The position numbers and the translations under genes were made by a program. The notes below the pieces were generated by a model. That model did not search any database and was not told the origin of the DNA. It worked only from the letters and a program-made list of their open reading frames with translations. From an uncultured Eubacteriales bacterium (GTDB taxonomy: Bacteria; Bacillota; Clostridia; Oscillospirales; Acutalibacteraceae), in NCBI GenBank assembly GCA_934486755.1, contig CAKSQT010000056.1, positions 1 through 10,685 of the forward strand: 10,685 nt of DNA, in the 5' to 3' direction. Shown one piece after another: positions 1 to 7,802 of this stretch (its first letter is position 1; each line of letters starts with the position of its first letter).

Positions 1-1155
1 GCCTTCAAGCGTGTAATGCGTACCCTCTATACCGTAAACTATAAGATTGAGAAGGTCGTTGCCTTCCTCCGAGCGAAGCAGATCAATGAACTTAATTGCT
101 CTTTCGGGGTTCTTGCAGGTATAAGGTATAACAGTATAGGTCTTCTCCGAACCGAAAATATTAGTACCGTTAAACATTGTATCTGTTGTATCGGTAAGAT
201 ACTGATAATACTCTATCTTAGTATTGTCTTTTTCGTTTTTAACATAGCGTACGCCGTCTTCTTCATCAAGACCGTACCACATTTCTGTAACATTTGATGT
301 GCCAACCTCGGTACCAGCAGCGCCTAAAAGGTAATCTTCCGATATATAACCTTTTTTGACCCAGCTTGCGGCATACTTTATCCACATCTTGTAAGCGTCG
401 GTCTGCATAAAGTTTACAACCTCGGCGTTTTTGTCATCAACATCATAACAAAGCCACGCTCCTCCCTTAGCAGAACCTATCCAGTCATATCCTCTTGTGA
501 CTACGGCGGTAAAGAAGTTAAGCGGGTCGATAGTCATTTTGCCGTTTTCGATTTTGCCCGACGTTTTAACGCCAGCCAAATACTGTTCGATAAGCTGATA
601 AACCTTTTCGGTCGTCTTTGAATTTGAGTGGCACTCTTTCAAAAACTCATCCTTTGGGAAATACTGAACAAAATCGGCAGGAATCCTGAAATATGAGGTT
701 TGGTGCAAAATCGGCTGCTGATTCGGTATTGCATACAACTCACCGTCTGACATACCCGTATCATAGGAATAGCTGTAATCCTTCATTTCCTTCTTAATGT
801 TCGGCGCGTATTTATCGACTAAATCGCTGAGCGCCATATACGTACCGTCGGCAAGAGCGGTATTCATATTAAGCGTATATCCTGTCCACGCGATGTCATA
901 CTCTTCCTTCGCCGCCATCATCATAGACCACTTTGAACCAAGACCCGTTTCATAAACTATTTCAAGCTTTGTATTGTCCATATGCTTAGCAAGTTCCTTG
1001 TTGACGGCTTCTTCCACCATCTCTGCGTCCTTTTGCTTAGCATTAAACAAGATCCATTTGAGGGTTACGTTACCCGTATCCTTTTTTCCGCAGCCCGCGA
1101 ATATGGTTGCCACCATAGCAACCGTAACAAGTAATGTGCCTAAACGTTTTAACAT
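1..1155 (-). CDS. ABC sugar importer solute-binding lipoprotein (partial, C-terminus beyond window)
   Basis: This is the extracellular substrate-capturing component of the sugar importer encoded just upstream. The reading frame stays open for 385 codons from an ATG at 1155 to the left edge, so the C-terminus is missing; relatives of this type usually run to about 500 residues or more. Residues 1-22 form a lipoprotein signal: MLKRL, a hydrophobic stretch, then FAG-C with the lipidated cysteine at 22. The mature part reads like LplA/YtcQ-type binding proteins; near the visible end the stretch YGIEGTHYTLEG matches the conserved GIEG-x-HY block of that family. The start is fixed by AAGGAGG at 1164-1170, 8 nt upstream. 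The start lies 15 nt after the permease stop, so it is the third gene of the operon. The ligand cannot be told from the sequence; an oligosaccharide is inferred from the neighbours. Confidence 0.9.
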   Translation of the reverse strand, partial: MLKRLGTLLVTVAMVATIFAGCGKKDTGNVTLKWILFNAKQKDAEMVEEAVNKELAKHMDNTKLEIVYETGLGSKWSMMMAAKEEYDIAWTGYTLNMNTALADGTYMALSDLVDKYAPNIKKEMKDYSYSYDTGMSDGELYAIPNQQPILHQTSYFRIPADFVQYFPKDEFLKECHSNSKTTEKVYQLIEQYLAGVKTSGKIENGKMTIDPLNFFTAVVTRGYDWIGSAKGGAWLCYDVDDKNAEVVNFMQTDAYKMWIKYAASWVKKGYISEDYLLGAAGTEVGTSNVTEMWYGLDEEDGVRYVKNEKDNTKIEYYQYLTDTTDTMFNGTNIFGSEKTYTVIPYTCKNPERAIKFIDLLRSEEGNDLLNLIVYGIEGTHYTLEG

Positions 1156-1170
1156 ATAATTTTCCTCCTT

Positions 1171-2043
1171 TTATTCTTTGACTGCACCGACAGCCATACC
1201 TTTTGAAAAATATTTCTGCAAATAAGGGAATGCCAGCAAAACCGGGAAACACGAAATCATAGCCAGTGCAAATTTAAGCGTTTCAACCGGAATAACATCG
1301 TTTGATACAACGCCGCTGTTAGCGTATATCGACTTTACAAACGAACTGCTGTTTAAAACCTGTTGTAAAAAGTATTGAAGCGAATACAGTTCGGGCTTTG
1401 TGACGTAATAAAGTGAAATGCTGAAATCGTTCCATTTTCCGAGAAGGCTTGTGAAATACAGAGAACCCACTATCGGCTTGGACATAGGCAGTATGATTCT
1501 TATGAAAATATTAAGTTCATTTGCACCGTCAATTTTTGCCGCTTCAATAAGCGAAGCCGGTATTTGCGAAAAGAATGTTCTGAAAAGTATAATGTTCCAA
1601 CCCGAAACGAGTCCCAGAACAATGTAGATGGCAAGAGTGTTTCCGAGATGCAGATATTGAGTGTTAATTATATAGGAAGGGATAAGACCGCCCGAAAAAA
1701 GCATTGTGATTAATATGTAATACATACAGAATTTCCGGTATCTAAAATTCTGCTGTGACAGAGCATATCCGAAAGCGCCGCACAGCACTATCATCAAAAC
1801 CGGCGATACTACCGATTGAAAGATTGAAATTCCGAAAGCCATTAAAACCGCTTTTGGTTGTGCAAACGCCAATTTATATGCCGAAAAATCAAAATGTATA
1901 GGAATGACCTTATACCCGAAATTGATAATATCCTGCTCATTCGAAAATGAAATCATAAGGGCAATAAACAGCGGAACGAAAGAAAGAATTGAAATGATAA
2001 TAAATACTGCGTGTGCAAACGCGTTTAATGATTTACTTTGCAT
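1171..2043 (-). CDS. ABC sugar importer permease, LplC/YtcP type
   Basis: This 290-residue inner-membrane protein is the second permease of a CUT1-type carbohydrate importer. It shows about six hydrophobic segments (roughly 11-33, 68-92, 106-123, 136-158, 193-210 and 247-270). The cytoplasmic EAA loop that docks on the ATPase is clear: EAAKIDGA from residue 167, ending near P186. The C-terminus KYFSKGMAVGAVKE is the typical ending of the LplC/YtcP family (KYF-x-KG...GAVK). The ATG at 2043 is preceded by GGAGGT (2051-2056), which sits directly after the stop of the upstream permease with a 14-nt gap. The solute-binding protein gene follows 15 nt downstream. The family assignment is firm; the sugar carried is not determined. 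Confidence 0.93.
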   Translation of the reverse strand: MQSKSLNAFAHAVFIIISILSFVPLFIALMISFSNEQDIINFGYKVIPIHFDFSAYKLAFAQPKAVLMAFGISIFQSVVSPVLMIVLCGAFGYALSQQNFRYRKFCMYYILITMLFSGGLIPSYIINTQYLHLGNTLAIYIVLGLVSGWNIILFRTFFSQIPASLIEAAKIDGANELNIFIRIILPMSKPIVGSLYFTSLLGKWNDFSISLYYVTKPELYSLQYFLQQVLNSSSFVKSIYANSGVVSNDVIPVETLKFALAMISCFPVLLAFPYLQKYFSKGMAVGAVKE

Positions 2044-2057
2044 AATTCAAACCTCCG

Positions 2058-2993
2058 TTAAAACATTGCATTTTCGGGACTGATTTTTTTGATAACGGCG
2101 TTCGACCCCAACACCAGAATAAGTCCTACTACCGATTGGAACAAACCGACAGCCGCAGTGGCGCCGTAAGCACCGCCCTGCAATCCTCTTAAAAGATATG
2201 TAGCCAAAACATCTGTCGTTTCATAAAGCGCGCCCTGATCCATAGGAACCTGATAGAACAATCCGAAATCGGCGCTTAGAATCTGACCCAAACGCATTAT
2301 TATAGTTATACACGCCATCGGTTTAAGTTCGGGTATCGATATGTACCAGATCTGCTTTAAACGTTTCGCGCCGTCAAGCGACGCCGCTTCAAACAAGGAA
2401 GTATCAATGCTTAAAAGCGCGGCGTAGAAATAAAGGCTGGCAAATCCCGCCTGTTTCCACGTTTCAACGATTATCAAAATCGCAGGCCAATACTTATATT
2501 CCGAATACCATTTGACGGGATTCATACCGAAAGACGTTAATAGCGAGTTTAAAAATCCGCTTGTGGGGCTTAAAATCATATAACATATTGCGGTTATTAT
2601 TACATAAGATAAGAAAAACGGAAGCAGCATAGCCGTTTGATACATCTTGTTGCAAAACTTCGAACGTATTTCATATAAGAGAATTGCCAGCAGCATACCG
2701 AAAAACAAACCTATTACCAAAAGAAAAACCAAGTTGTAAAGTATTGTATTTCTGAGAACTCTTACCGCGTCATTGGAGGAAAAAAAGTATTCAAAATATT
2801 GGAAACCGATCCATTTACTCTTCAATATTCCCAATGCCGGCCTATAATCTTTAAATGCAAGAACTATTCCGAACATCGGCAGATAGTTGAAAATGAATAA
2901 ATACAGCATAGCCGGAAGCGAAAGCAATATATAAGGCACGCTTTTTTTAAATCCGTTTCGCGAGTCGTTCAAATTACCTTTTTTAAGTATCAT
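2058..2993 (-). CDS. ABC sugar importer permease, LplB/YteP type
   Basis: This is the first gene of the importer operon and encodes a 311-residue membrane permease that pairs with the next one. Hydrophobic segments lie near residues 21-43, 83-107, 118-141, 170-192, 227-245 and 276-300. The EAA loop reads EAASLDGAKRLKQIW from residue 202 and ends at P221. The stretch FNYLPMFGIVLAFKDY (about 35-50) is typical of LplB/YteP permeases. An in-frame TTG lies one codon upstream at 2996, but the Shine-Dalgarno AAGGGG (2999-3004) is only 2 nt from it and 5 nt from the ATG at 2993, so the ATG is chosen. No ATP-binding subunit is encoded in the window; CUT1 systems of this type commonly use a shared MsmX-like ATPase from elsewhere in the genome. 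Confidence 0.93.
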   Translation of the reverse strand: MILKKGNLNDSRNGFKKSVPYILLSLPAMLYLFIFNYLPMFGIVLAFKDYRPALGILKSKWIGFQYFEYFFSSNDAVRVLRNTILYNLVFLLVIGLFFGMLLAILLYEIRSKFCNKMYQTAMLLPFFLSYVIITAICYMILSPTSGFLNSLLTSFGMNPVKWYSEYKYWPAILIIVETWKQAGFASLYFYAALLSIDTSLFEAASLDGAKRLKQIWYISIPELKPMACITIIMRLGQILSADFGLFYQVPMDQGALYETTDVLATYLLRGLQGGAYGATAAVGLFQSVVGLILVLGSNAVIKKISPENAMF

Positions 2994-3059
2994 CAAATCC
3001 CCTTCTCACTTTTTATTTGTATAAAACGGCGCCATTTACAGGCATAATTCTATACCCTA

Positions 3060-3068
3060 ATTATAACA
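3060..3068 (-). promoter_or_regulatory. Probable promoter of the importer operon (extended -10)
   Basis: Read on the minus strand, TGTTATAAT is a perfect TATAAT with the upstream TGn of an extended -10 element. At 17-bp spacing the -35 position holds TATCCA (3083-3088), a poor match, which is what activator-dependent promoters often show. Transcription would start near 3053, leaving a leader of about 60 nt. A second possible -10, TAGAAT, lies about 15 bp further downstream, so the exact start is uncertain. Confidence 0.55.
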
Positions 3069-3100
3069 ATCAAAAAGTTTTTTGGATAGATATACAAAAA

Positions 3101-3131
3101 CTATCTTTTATGCATTTTTTCTACCTTTTAT
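3101..3131 (+). promoter_or_regulatory. Candidate operator: 11-bp direct repeats at 20-bp period
   Basis: CTATCTTTTAT (3101-3111) and CTACCTTTTAT (3121-3131) match at 10 of 11 positions and start exactly 20 bp apart, about two helical turns. The second copy ends 9 bp before the plus-strand -35, and the first lies 12 bp upstream of the predicted minus-strand -35 position. AraC-family regulators commonly bind two half-sites in tandem at about this spacing next to a -35. The response regulator encoded just downstream is the obvious candidate to bind here. That link is inferred. Confidence 0.5.
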
Positions 3132-3140
3132 CTTTTGCGA

Positions 3141-3169
3141 TTGACAATTTTATAAATAACATATAAACT
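3141..3169 (+). promoter_or_regulatory. Probable promoter of the regulator-kinase-GH13 operon
   Basis: A consensus -35 TTGACA (3141-3146) is followed after 17 bp by TAAACT (3164-3169), a 4-of-6 match to the -10 consensus; TATAAA at 3162-3167 is an alternative with 15-bp spacing. Transcription would begin near 3176, giving a very short leader before the ATG at 3189. The operator-like direct repeats lie just upstream. Confidence 0.55.
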
Positions 3170-3188
3170 TAGTGTGGGTGATAGCATT

Positions 3189-4556
3189 ATGTATTCGCTG
3201 ATAGTTGCCGACGACGAGGCTAACCTCTGCAACGGCATAAAAAGCACTTTGGAGCGGCACTGCCCCGAAATTAACGTAATAAATACTTTTTACAACGGAA
3301 CCGATCTGCTTGAATTTTTAAAAAGCAACACGGTCGATATTGTTATATGCGACATACGTATGCCCGGCGCTACCGGTATGGAAATAGCCGAATACGTAAG
3401 CAAAAACAAGCCCGACACATCGGTTATAATAATCAGCGGTTACAAGGAGTTTGAATACGCTAAAAACGCCATCGACTACCGAGTATCCGCATTTCTGGTA
3501 AAACCTTTTGCTTTTTCCGATCTTATTAAAAGCGTGAGATCGATTGAAAGCGCAATAGACAACAGATGTCGTTCTCAAATTAAGAACGACGAAATATTCT
3601 TAAAAAATTGGATAATTCTCAAAAACGAAATTACGGCAATAAAGAACACCGAAAATTTCAGTACTGACAATATGCTTTCAAAAATCAAGGAGCTTAACGT
3701 TCAAAGCTATCGGGTATGCGAAATAAAGTATACCGACGATTCAAATTCGGAAATTTCGGAACAGGCTTTGGAGGACTTCGGGGAAATATTTACAGAGGAA
3801 ATTATTACGTGCTTTGTTGAATACACTCCGTCCGCATACGTGTGCGTACTTCTATATAAAAATCACGATGAAATTACCGAGGTTATCAACAGTTTTTTAA
3901 GAGCAGTTAAAACTCACTACGGCGTCGAACTGAACTACGAGTATCTGCTGTTTCAGAATTTAAGCGAATGGCAGAGACACTGTGCAAGCAAACAGATAAT
4001 AGATTTATATTTCAGGGTTCTTGACGAAAAAAATGCCTCGCTTGCATACGAGGCAATAAAGGACAGAGTGGACCGCCTTTCGGCAGAAAATCTTTCATTT
4101 CTTTACAGTTATATTTACAAATATACAGGGGTGGAATTGGTCAAAAAATCCATTGACTCTGTTTCTCCCAAAGACATAAAGGAATTGCTTTTTGATATGT
4201 CGGATATAATCACCGCAAACGATATGTCGAAAAGCGATATACTGATACAAAAGGCCAAAGGTTATATAGAACAGAATTATTCAAATCCGAATTTGTCACT
4301 TATAACCGTTGCGGACTATCTTAAAGTAAACGCCGCTTATTTAAGCCGAATAATTAAGAAGAAAACTGACAAGCGTTTTGTTGAAATAATACTTGAAGCA
4401 AGAATGCAAAAGGCGAAGGAACTTTTAAGAGACCCAGATATTTCTATTAAAAAAATATCGGAGTGTGTCGGTTACAATCAGGTTCCGTATTTCAGAAAAC
4501 AGTTTACGCAGTATTTCGGAATAACCCCAACCGCTTATCGAAACAGTTATTTATAA
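3189..4556 (+). CDS. AraC-type response regulator (YesN-like)
   Basis: This 455-residue cytoplasmic transcription factor is the output half of a two-component system. The N-terminal receiver domain (about 1-120) has the acidic pair D8-D9, the phosphoacceptor D55 in CDIRMPG, S83 in IISGY and K105 in LVKPF, so it looks phosphorylatable. The middle (about 120-350) is poorly conserved, as is usual in YesN-like proteins. The C-terminal 100 residues (352-455) form an AraC-type double helix-turn-helix, including LSLITVADYLKVNAAYLSRI and the typical ending GYNQVPYFRKQFTQYFGITP. The ATG at 3189 is preferred over an in-frame GTG at 3174 because GGTGAT (3177-3182) sits 6 nt before the ATG, inside the longer version. 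It is first in an operon with the kinase and the GH13 enzyme. It likely controls its own operon and the divergent importer through the repeats at 3101-3131; this is inferred from position. Confidence 0.93.
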   Translation: MYSLIVADDEANLCNGIKSTLERHCPEINVINTFYNGTDLLEFLKSNTVDIVICDIRMPGATGMEIAEYVSKNKPDTSVIIISGYKEFEYAKNAIDYRVSAFLVKPFAFSDLIKSVRSIESAIDNRCRSQIKNDEIFLKNWIILKNEITAIKNTENFSTDNMLSKIKELNVQSYRVCEIKYTDDSNSEISEQALEDFGEIFTEEIITCFVEYTPSAYVCVLLYKNHDEITEVINSFLRAVKTHYGVELNYEYLLFQNLSEWQRHCASKQIIDLYFRVLDEKNASLAYEAIKDRVDRLSAENLSFLYSYIYKYTGVELVKKSIDSVSPKDIKELLFDMSDIITANDMSKSDILIQKAKGYIEQNYSNPNLSLITVADYLKVNAAYLSRIIKKKTDKRFVEIILEARMQKAKELLRDPDISIKKISECVGYNQVPYFRKQFTQYFGITPTAYRNSYL

Positions 4557-4573
4557 GTATGAGGTACAGTTAT

Positions 4574-6298
4574 ATGAAATCAGGCAAATCGGGAAAAACC
4601 TCTCACGCCTACTACAAAAGCATTCTTATACGGGCGTTATCTGTTATTTTTGTATGTACGCTTGCGGTTTCGGCAATCGTCTTTGCAATTTCCTACCGAA
4701 GCTCTGCGAAGGCACTAAAAAACGCCGAATTGAACGTTACAAGCCTAATAGCGTCAAATGTTTCAAATTATTTTTCACAGTCGGCAAATATAGATTCATA
4801 TTTTTCCAAATTTTCAACAGGCGTACCGCTTAACGGCAGTGTAGACAAAGAAACAGGTTTTTGGCTTAAAAAAGTTATAAGCGACGATATAAGAAATTAT
4901 AATGACAGCTACGGATTTCTTGACGGGATATATGTAAAAATAGGAAATATAAATTTCGACACTGGGAGCATACACGAGTCGTTTAGCAATCTTGATGGCG
5001 GCAATAAAATTTTTAACTTTTCGGGAATCGACTGCTACCGTGAAACAGAATGGCCGCACAGACTTTTCTTTAAAAGACCTAACACCGAAAACGTTTCTTA
5101 CAATGAGGTCGTACTGTCGCTTTCTTCAAGAAAGATAAGCGACGCTATGTTTAAGTCGGCGGAGGACCGTCAAATTTTCGTGACTGACGAAAACGGAAAT
5201 ATCATATTTTCATCAAGTGAATCGACAATTGGCAAAAACTTATTCGAGATTTACGGCATTAAGGAAATAAGCAAAGACACCGACACATTCAGCACGAAGA
5301 TAAACGGTAAAAAAAAGACCGCCTATGCAAGCCGTTCAAACGAACTTCCGCTTACAGCAGTCTCATTTACGCCGTCGGCAGCGTTAATATATGCAACCTC
5401 TGTTTCCTTTTTATACTCGCTTGCTATATGTATACTTATGGAATGTATCTCGCTTACAAGCTGTTATTACATAATAAAGCGAATATACAAACCCATTGAG
5501 GACATTGTTGAAACATTTCAATACCATATGCCCTCAGATATGGAGAACTTTGAAAACGAAATAGAGTATATAAACTCAAACATAAACAGCTATATCAAAA
5601 CCAAGGATATGCTGAACAAGAACATAGAAAAGCTGCATATTGCACAGATACAGGCGCTGCAATCACAGATTAACCCGCACTTTCTTTACAACACGCTTGA
5701 CAACATAAAGACCATATCTGTGAATATTCTGGATATAGATAATCCGATAGAAACAAGTCTTGTCGAACTTAATACCATTCTTCACGAAAGTATTAATCAG
5801 GCAGATATAATCGTGCCACTCAGGAAAGAAATAGAATTTACAAAAAGCTATATTTCGTTAATGAAATTAAGATTTCCAAACAGCTTTGACGTCGTGTGGA
5901 ACATTGATGTGCCCTCTCTTGAAGTACCGATACTGAAATTCATAATGCAGCCCATAATTGAAAATTCAATAACTCACGGCTTTTTAAACACGGGGAAAAA
6001 CCAAAATATAACGATTCATATTTTTTTGGATAATGACAATCTCTGCATAGAAATATCCGACAACGGCTGCGGTATTCCGTCGGATGAACTTGAAAAAATC
6101 CGAGCAAAGCTCTACAATCCCGATACCAAGCCCGCCGAAAAGCATATAGGTCTTATCAACGTTCAACTCAGAATACGCCTGCTTTACGGCAATGAATACG
6201 GGCTTAAAATATCAAGTAGCACTATCGGCACAAAATGTATTTTGAGTATGCCGTTAAATAAAGAAAAACATATAAAAGAAACAACAGAAAGGGTTTAA
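4574..6298 (+). CDS. Sensor histidine kinase (YesM-like, His_kinase family)
   Basis: This 574-residue membrane kinase is the sensor for the regulator encoded just upstream. TM1 covers about residues 17-40 and TM2 about 270-304, leaving an extracellular domain of about 230 residues that ends in a dCACHE-like stretch (FVTDENGNIIFSS, about 201-213). The linker after TM2 is only weakly HAMP-like. The catalytic part has the YesM/LytS-type phosphoacceptor motif QINPHFLYNTLDNI with H369, the N box PIIENSITHG with N464, the G1 box ISDNGCGIP with D496, and a G2-type stretch HIGLINVQLR. An in-frame ATG at 4559 and longer starts inside the regulator gene exist, but GAGGT (4561-4565) lies 8 nt before the ATG at 4574, so that start is chosen. 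The stop is 3 nt before the GH13 gene. A sugar ligand is likely but not proven. Confidence 0.93.
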   Translation: MKSGKSGKTSHAYYKSILIRALSVIFVCTLAVSAIVFAISYRSSAKALKNAELNVTSLIASNVSNYFSQSANIDSYFSKFSTGVPLNGSVDKETGFWLKKVISDDIRNYNDSYGFLDGIYVKIGNINFDTGSIHESFSNLDGGNKIFNFSGIDCYRETEWPHRLFFKRPNTENVSYNEVVLSLSSRKISDAMFKSAEDRQIFVTDENGNIIFSSSESTIGKNLFEIYGIKEISKDTDTFSTKINGKKKTAYASRSNELPLTAVSFTPSAALIYATSVSFLYSLAICILMECISLTSCYYIIKRIYKPIEDIVETFQYHMPSDMENFENEIEYINSNINSYIKTKDMLNKNIEKLHIAQIQALQSQINPHFLYNTLDNIKTISVNILDIDNPIETSLVELNTILHESINQADIIVPLRKEIEFTKSYISLMKLRFPNSFDVVWNIDVPSLEVPILKFIMQPIIENSITHGFLNTGKNQNITIHIFLDNDNLCIEISDNGCGIPSDELEKIRAKLYNPDTKPAEKHIGLINVQLRIRLLYGNEYGLKISSSTIGTKCILSMPLNKEKHIKETTERV

Positions 6299-6301
6299 AA
6301 G

Positions 6302-7606
6302 ATGCAAGAACAAGGTTTAATAATTTATCAGTTATTTTTACGTCCGTTCACCACCGAAGGCACTTTAAAGGCGGCGGAAAGGCTTATAGGTCATATTTCC
6401 GAATGCGGATTTGATATAATCTACCTCTGCCCCATTTCAACTGCGGATAGCGACGAAAATCCCGTTTATTGGAGCGAACGGCAAAAAGAATGCGGACTTA
6501 ACAATCCAAAAAACCCCTACCGTATGTCGGACTACTTTAATGTTGACCCCGAGTACGGTACTAATGAAGATTTAAAGGATTTTATAAACACCGCGCACTC
6601 TTACGGTTTAAAGGTTATTCTTGATCTGGTATATTTTCATTGCGGTCCGAAAGCCGTATTTTTGGACGAACACAAGGACTTTGTAAAATGTGATGAAGAC
6701 GGAAATATTATCTACGGCGAATGGCATTTTCCTGCTCTTAATTTTGAAAATCCCGAGCTTTGCGAATATCTGTGGAGCAATATGGAATATTACATACGCG
6801 ATTTTAAAGCCGATGGATTCAGGTGTGATGTGGCATATCTCTGCCCTACCTCATTCTGGGAGGAAGGACGCCGCCGTATCGAAAAAATCAATCCCGACGT
6901 GTTTATGCTCAACGAAGGGGAAAATGCCGACGCACTTGATTTTGCCTTTGATGTCAATTACAACTATGATTGGATGGAATTTAAAAAGAAGATATTTGAC
7001 GGACGTATGCCTGCGTCAGCGCTCAGAGAAGCCTATGAAAAATTCGGAAATGTTGCTGACAGATGCATCAGAGCAATAGATTCCCACGACGGCGCTACCA
7101 ATTACGACGGTCACTTTGAGGCGGCGGCAGGACACGACGCTGTAAACGCAGCGCTTGTGATTGATTTTATGGCAGACGGAATACCGTTTGTATACAACGG
7201 ATACGAAATTGCCGACACAAATCATCACAGCATATTTGCAAACCGCTTCCACGGGAAAACCTTTACAATTCATTGGGAAAACGGCTTTACCGACGCTGGC
7301 AAGGATAGGTTAAAACTAATTAAAACTCTCTGCGGTATTAAACATAAAGAGCCGTCTATATACAACGGCTCTTTGGAGTGGGCAGACAATGACAATGCCG
7401 ATAAAATTATAAGTTTTGTACGCAGGGACAAAAATAATGCCGTTCTTGTAGTTGCAAACGCCGCCAAGGAAACCGTAACAGTAAAAGTTGACGTTGAAGA
7501 CTTCAACGATAGCAACACGGTTATTTCATACGGTGCTGATGAGATAAACGACGGTGAAATTACATTAAAGGCAAACGGTTACGCTGTTTTGAAGAAAAAA
7601 ATATAA
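6302..7606 (+). CDS. Cytoplasmic GH13 (alpha-amylase family) glycoside hydrolase
   Basis: This 434-residue enzyme belongs to the GH13 alpha-amylase clan, which cleaves or transfers alpha-glucosidic bonds through a (beta/alpha)8 barrel. Conserved regions appear in order: region I DLVYFH (D108, H113), region II GFRCDVA with the nucleophile D176, region III FMLNEGEN with the acid/base E205, and region IV RAIDSHD with H262 and D263. A small C-terminal beta domain (about 360-434) follows. There is no signal peptide, so it acts inside the cell, presumably on the imported oligosaccharide. Region I carries F112 where GH13 enzymes normally have Asn in the D-x-x-x-N-H pattern. It is short for the family. 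The ATG is 3 nt after the kinase stop, with GAAAGGG (6287-6293) as ribosome site. Exact activity (glucosidase, maltogenic amylase, phosphorylase or transferase) cannot be told by eye. Confidence 0.9.
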   Translation: MQEQGLIIYQLFLRPFTTEGTLKAAERLIGHISECGFDIIYLCPISTADSDENPVYWSERQKECGLNNPKNPYRMSDYFNVDPEYGTNEDLKDFINTAHSYGLKVILDLVYFHCGPKAVFLDEHKDFVKCDEDGNIIYGEWHFPALNFENPELCEYLWSNMEYYIRDFKADGFRCDVAYLCPTSFWEEGRRRIEKINPDVFMLNEGENADALDFAFDVNYNYDWMEFKKKIFDGRMPASALREAYEKFGNVADRCIRAIDSHDGATNYDGHFEAAAGHDAVNAALVIDFMADGIPFVYNGYEIADTNHHSIFANRFHGKTFTIHWENGFTDAGKDRLKLIKTLCGIKHKEPSIYNGSLEWADNDNADKIISFVRRDKNNAVLVVANAAKETVTVKVDVEDFNDSNTVISYGADEINDGEITLKANGYAVLKKKI

Positions 7607-7623
7607 AAAATATTTTTGCATGT

Positions 7624-7655
7624 GAGCAGTTGTCACGGTACAACTGCTCTTTTTT
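7624..7655 (+). terminator. Intrinsic terminator of the regulator-kinase-GH13 operon
   Basis: A perfect 10-bp stem, GAGCAGTTGT (7624-7633) and ACAACTGCTC (7640-7649), with a 6-nt loop is followed at once by six T residues (7650-7655). It begins 17 nt after the GH13 stop codon. Confidence 0.95.
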
Positions 7656-7662
7656 AGCGCTC

Positions 7663-7751
7663 AGTATCACAACCGAAAAGAATATCTTTATCATTTGCCG
7701 AGCAAATGCATATTGGTTAATAAATATGTATTAAGATAACTTATTGTGACT
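7663..7751. other. Gene-free stretch with nested inverted repeats (possible three-way junction)
   Basis: No open frame of note lies here. The inverted repeats nest: AGT/CACAA (7663-7665, 7668-7672) can pair with TTGTGACT (7744-7751); TATCTT (7683-7688) with AAGATA (7733-7738). Inside these are two hairpins end to end: CATTTGC-CGA-GCAAATG (7692-7708) and CATATT with AATATG (7709-7714, 7723-7728). Only the 7-bp hairpin is strong; the region is AT-rich, so some pairing could be chance. The strand is unknown, and the plus-strand copy lies beyond the GH13 terminator. Confidence 0.3.
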
Positions 7752-7763
7752 CAAAAATTAGGC

Positions 7764-7785
7764 TGTGCAACTTTTGCGCAACTTT
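7764..7785. repeat. 11-bp tandem repeat, two copies
   Basis: TGTGCAACTTT (7764-7774) is followed directly by TGCGCAACTTT (7775-7785), differing at one base. The second copy overlaps the palindrome TTGCGCAA (7774-7781). It lies in the gene-free stretch between the GH13 operon and the tRNA terminator. No role is evident. Confidence 0.6.
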
Positions 7786-7802
7786 TTGCCAAAAAAGGCA
7801 AG

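Noticed and set aside
3085..3105. Inverted GATAG/CTATC pair in the divergent control region
   Set aside because: Only 5 bp in an AT-rich region; the direct repeats at 3101-3131 explain the second arm better.
3174..3188. An upstream GTG start for the response regulator
   Set aside because: It would place the Shine-Dalgarno inside the gene and falls almost on the predicted transcription start; the receiver domain begins normally at the ATG at 3189.
4463..4573. Longer N-terminus for the histidine kinase overlapping the regulator gene
   Set aside because: The overlap would be nearly 100 nt and a good ribosome site (GAGGT, 4561-4565) points to the ATG at 4574.
6690..7079. A 129-codon plus-strand open frame within the GH13 gene
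   Set aside because: It is out of frame with a gene that carries all GH13 catalytic motifs; the alternative protein has no recognisable features.
7786..7801. TTGCC-AAAAAA-GGCAA as a terminator
   Set aside because: The stem is only 5 bp and no T run follows it on either strand; the real tRNA terminator is next to it at 7803-7840.
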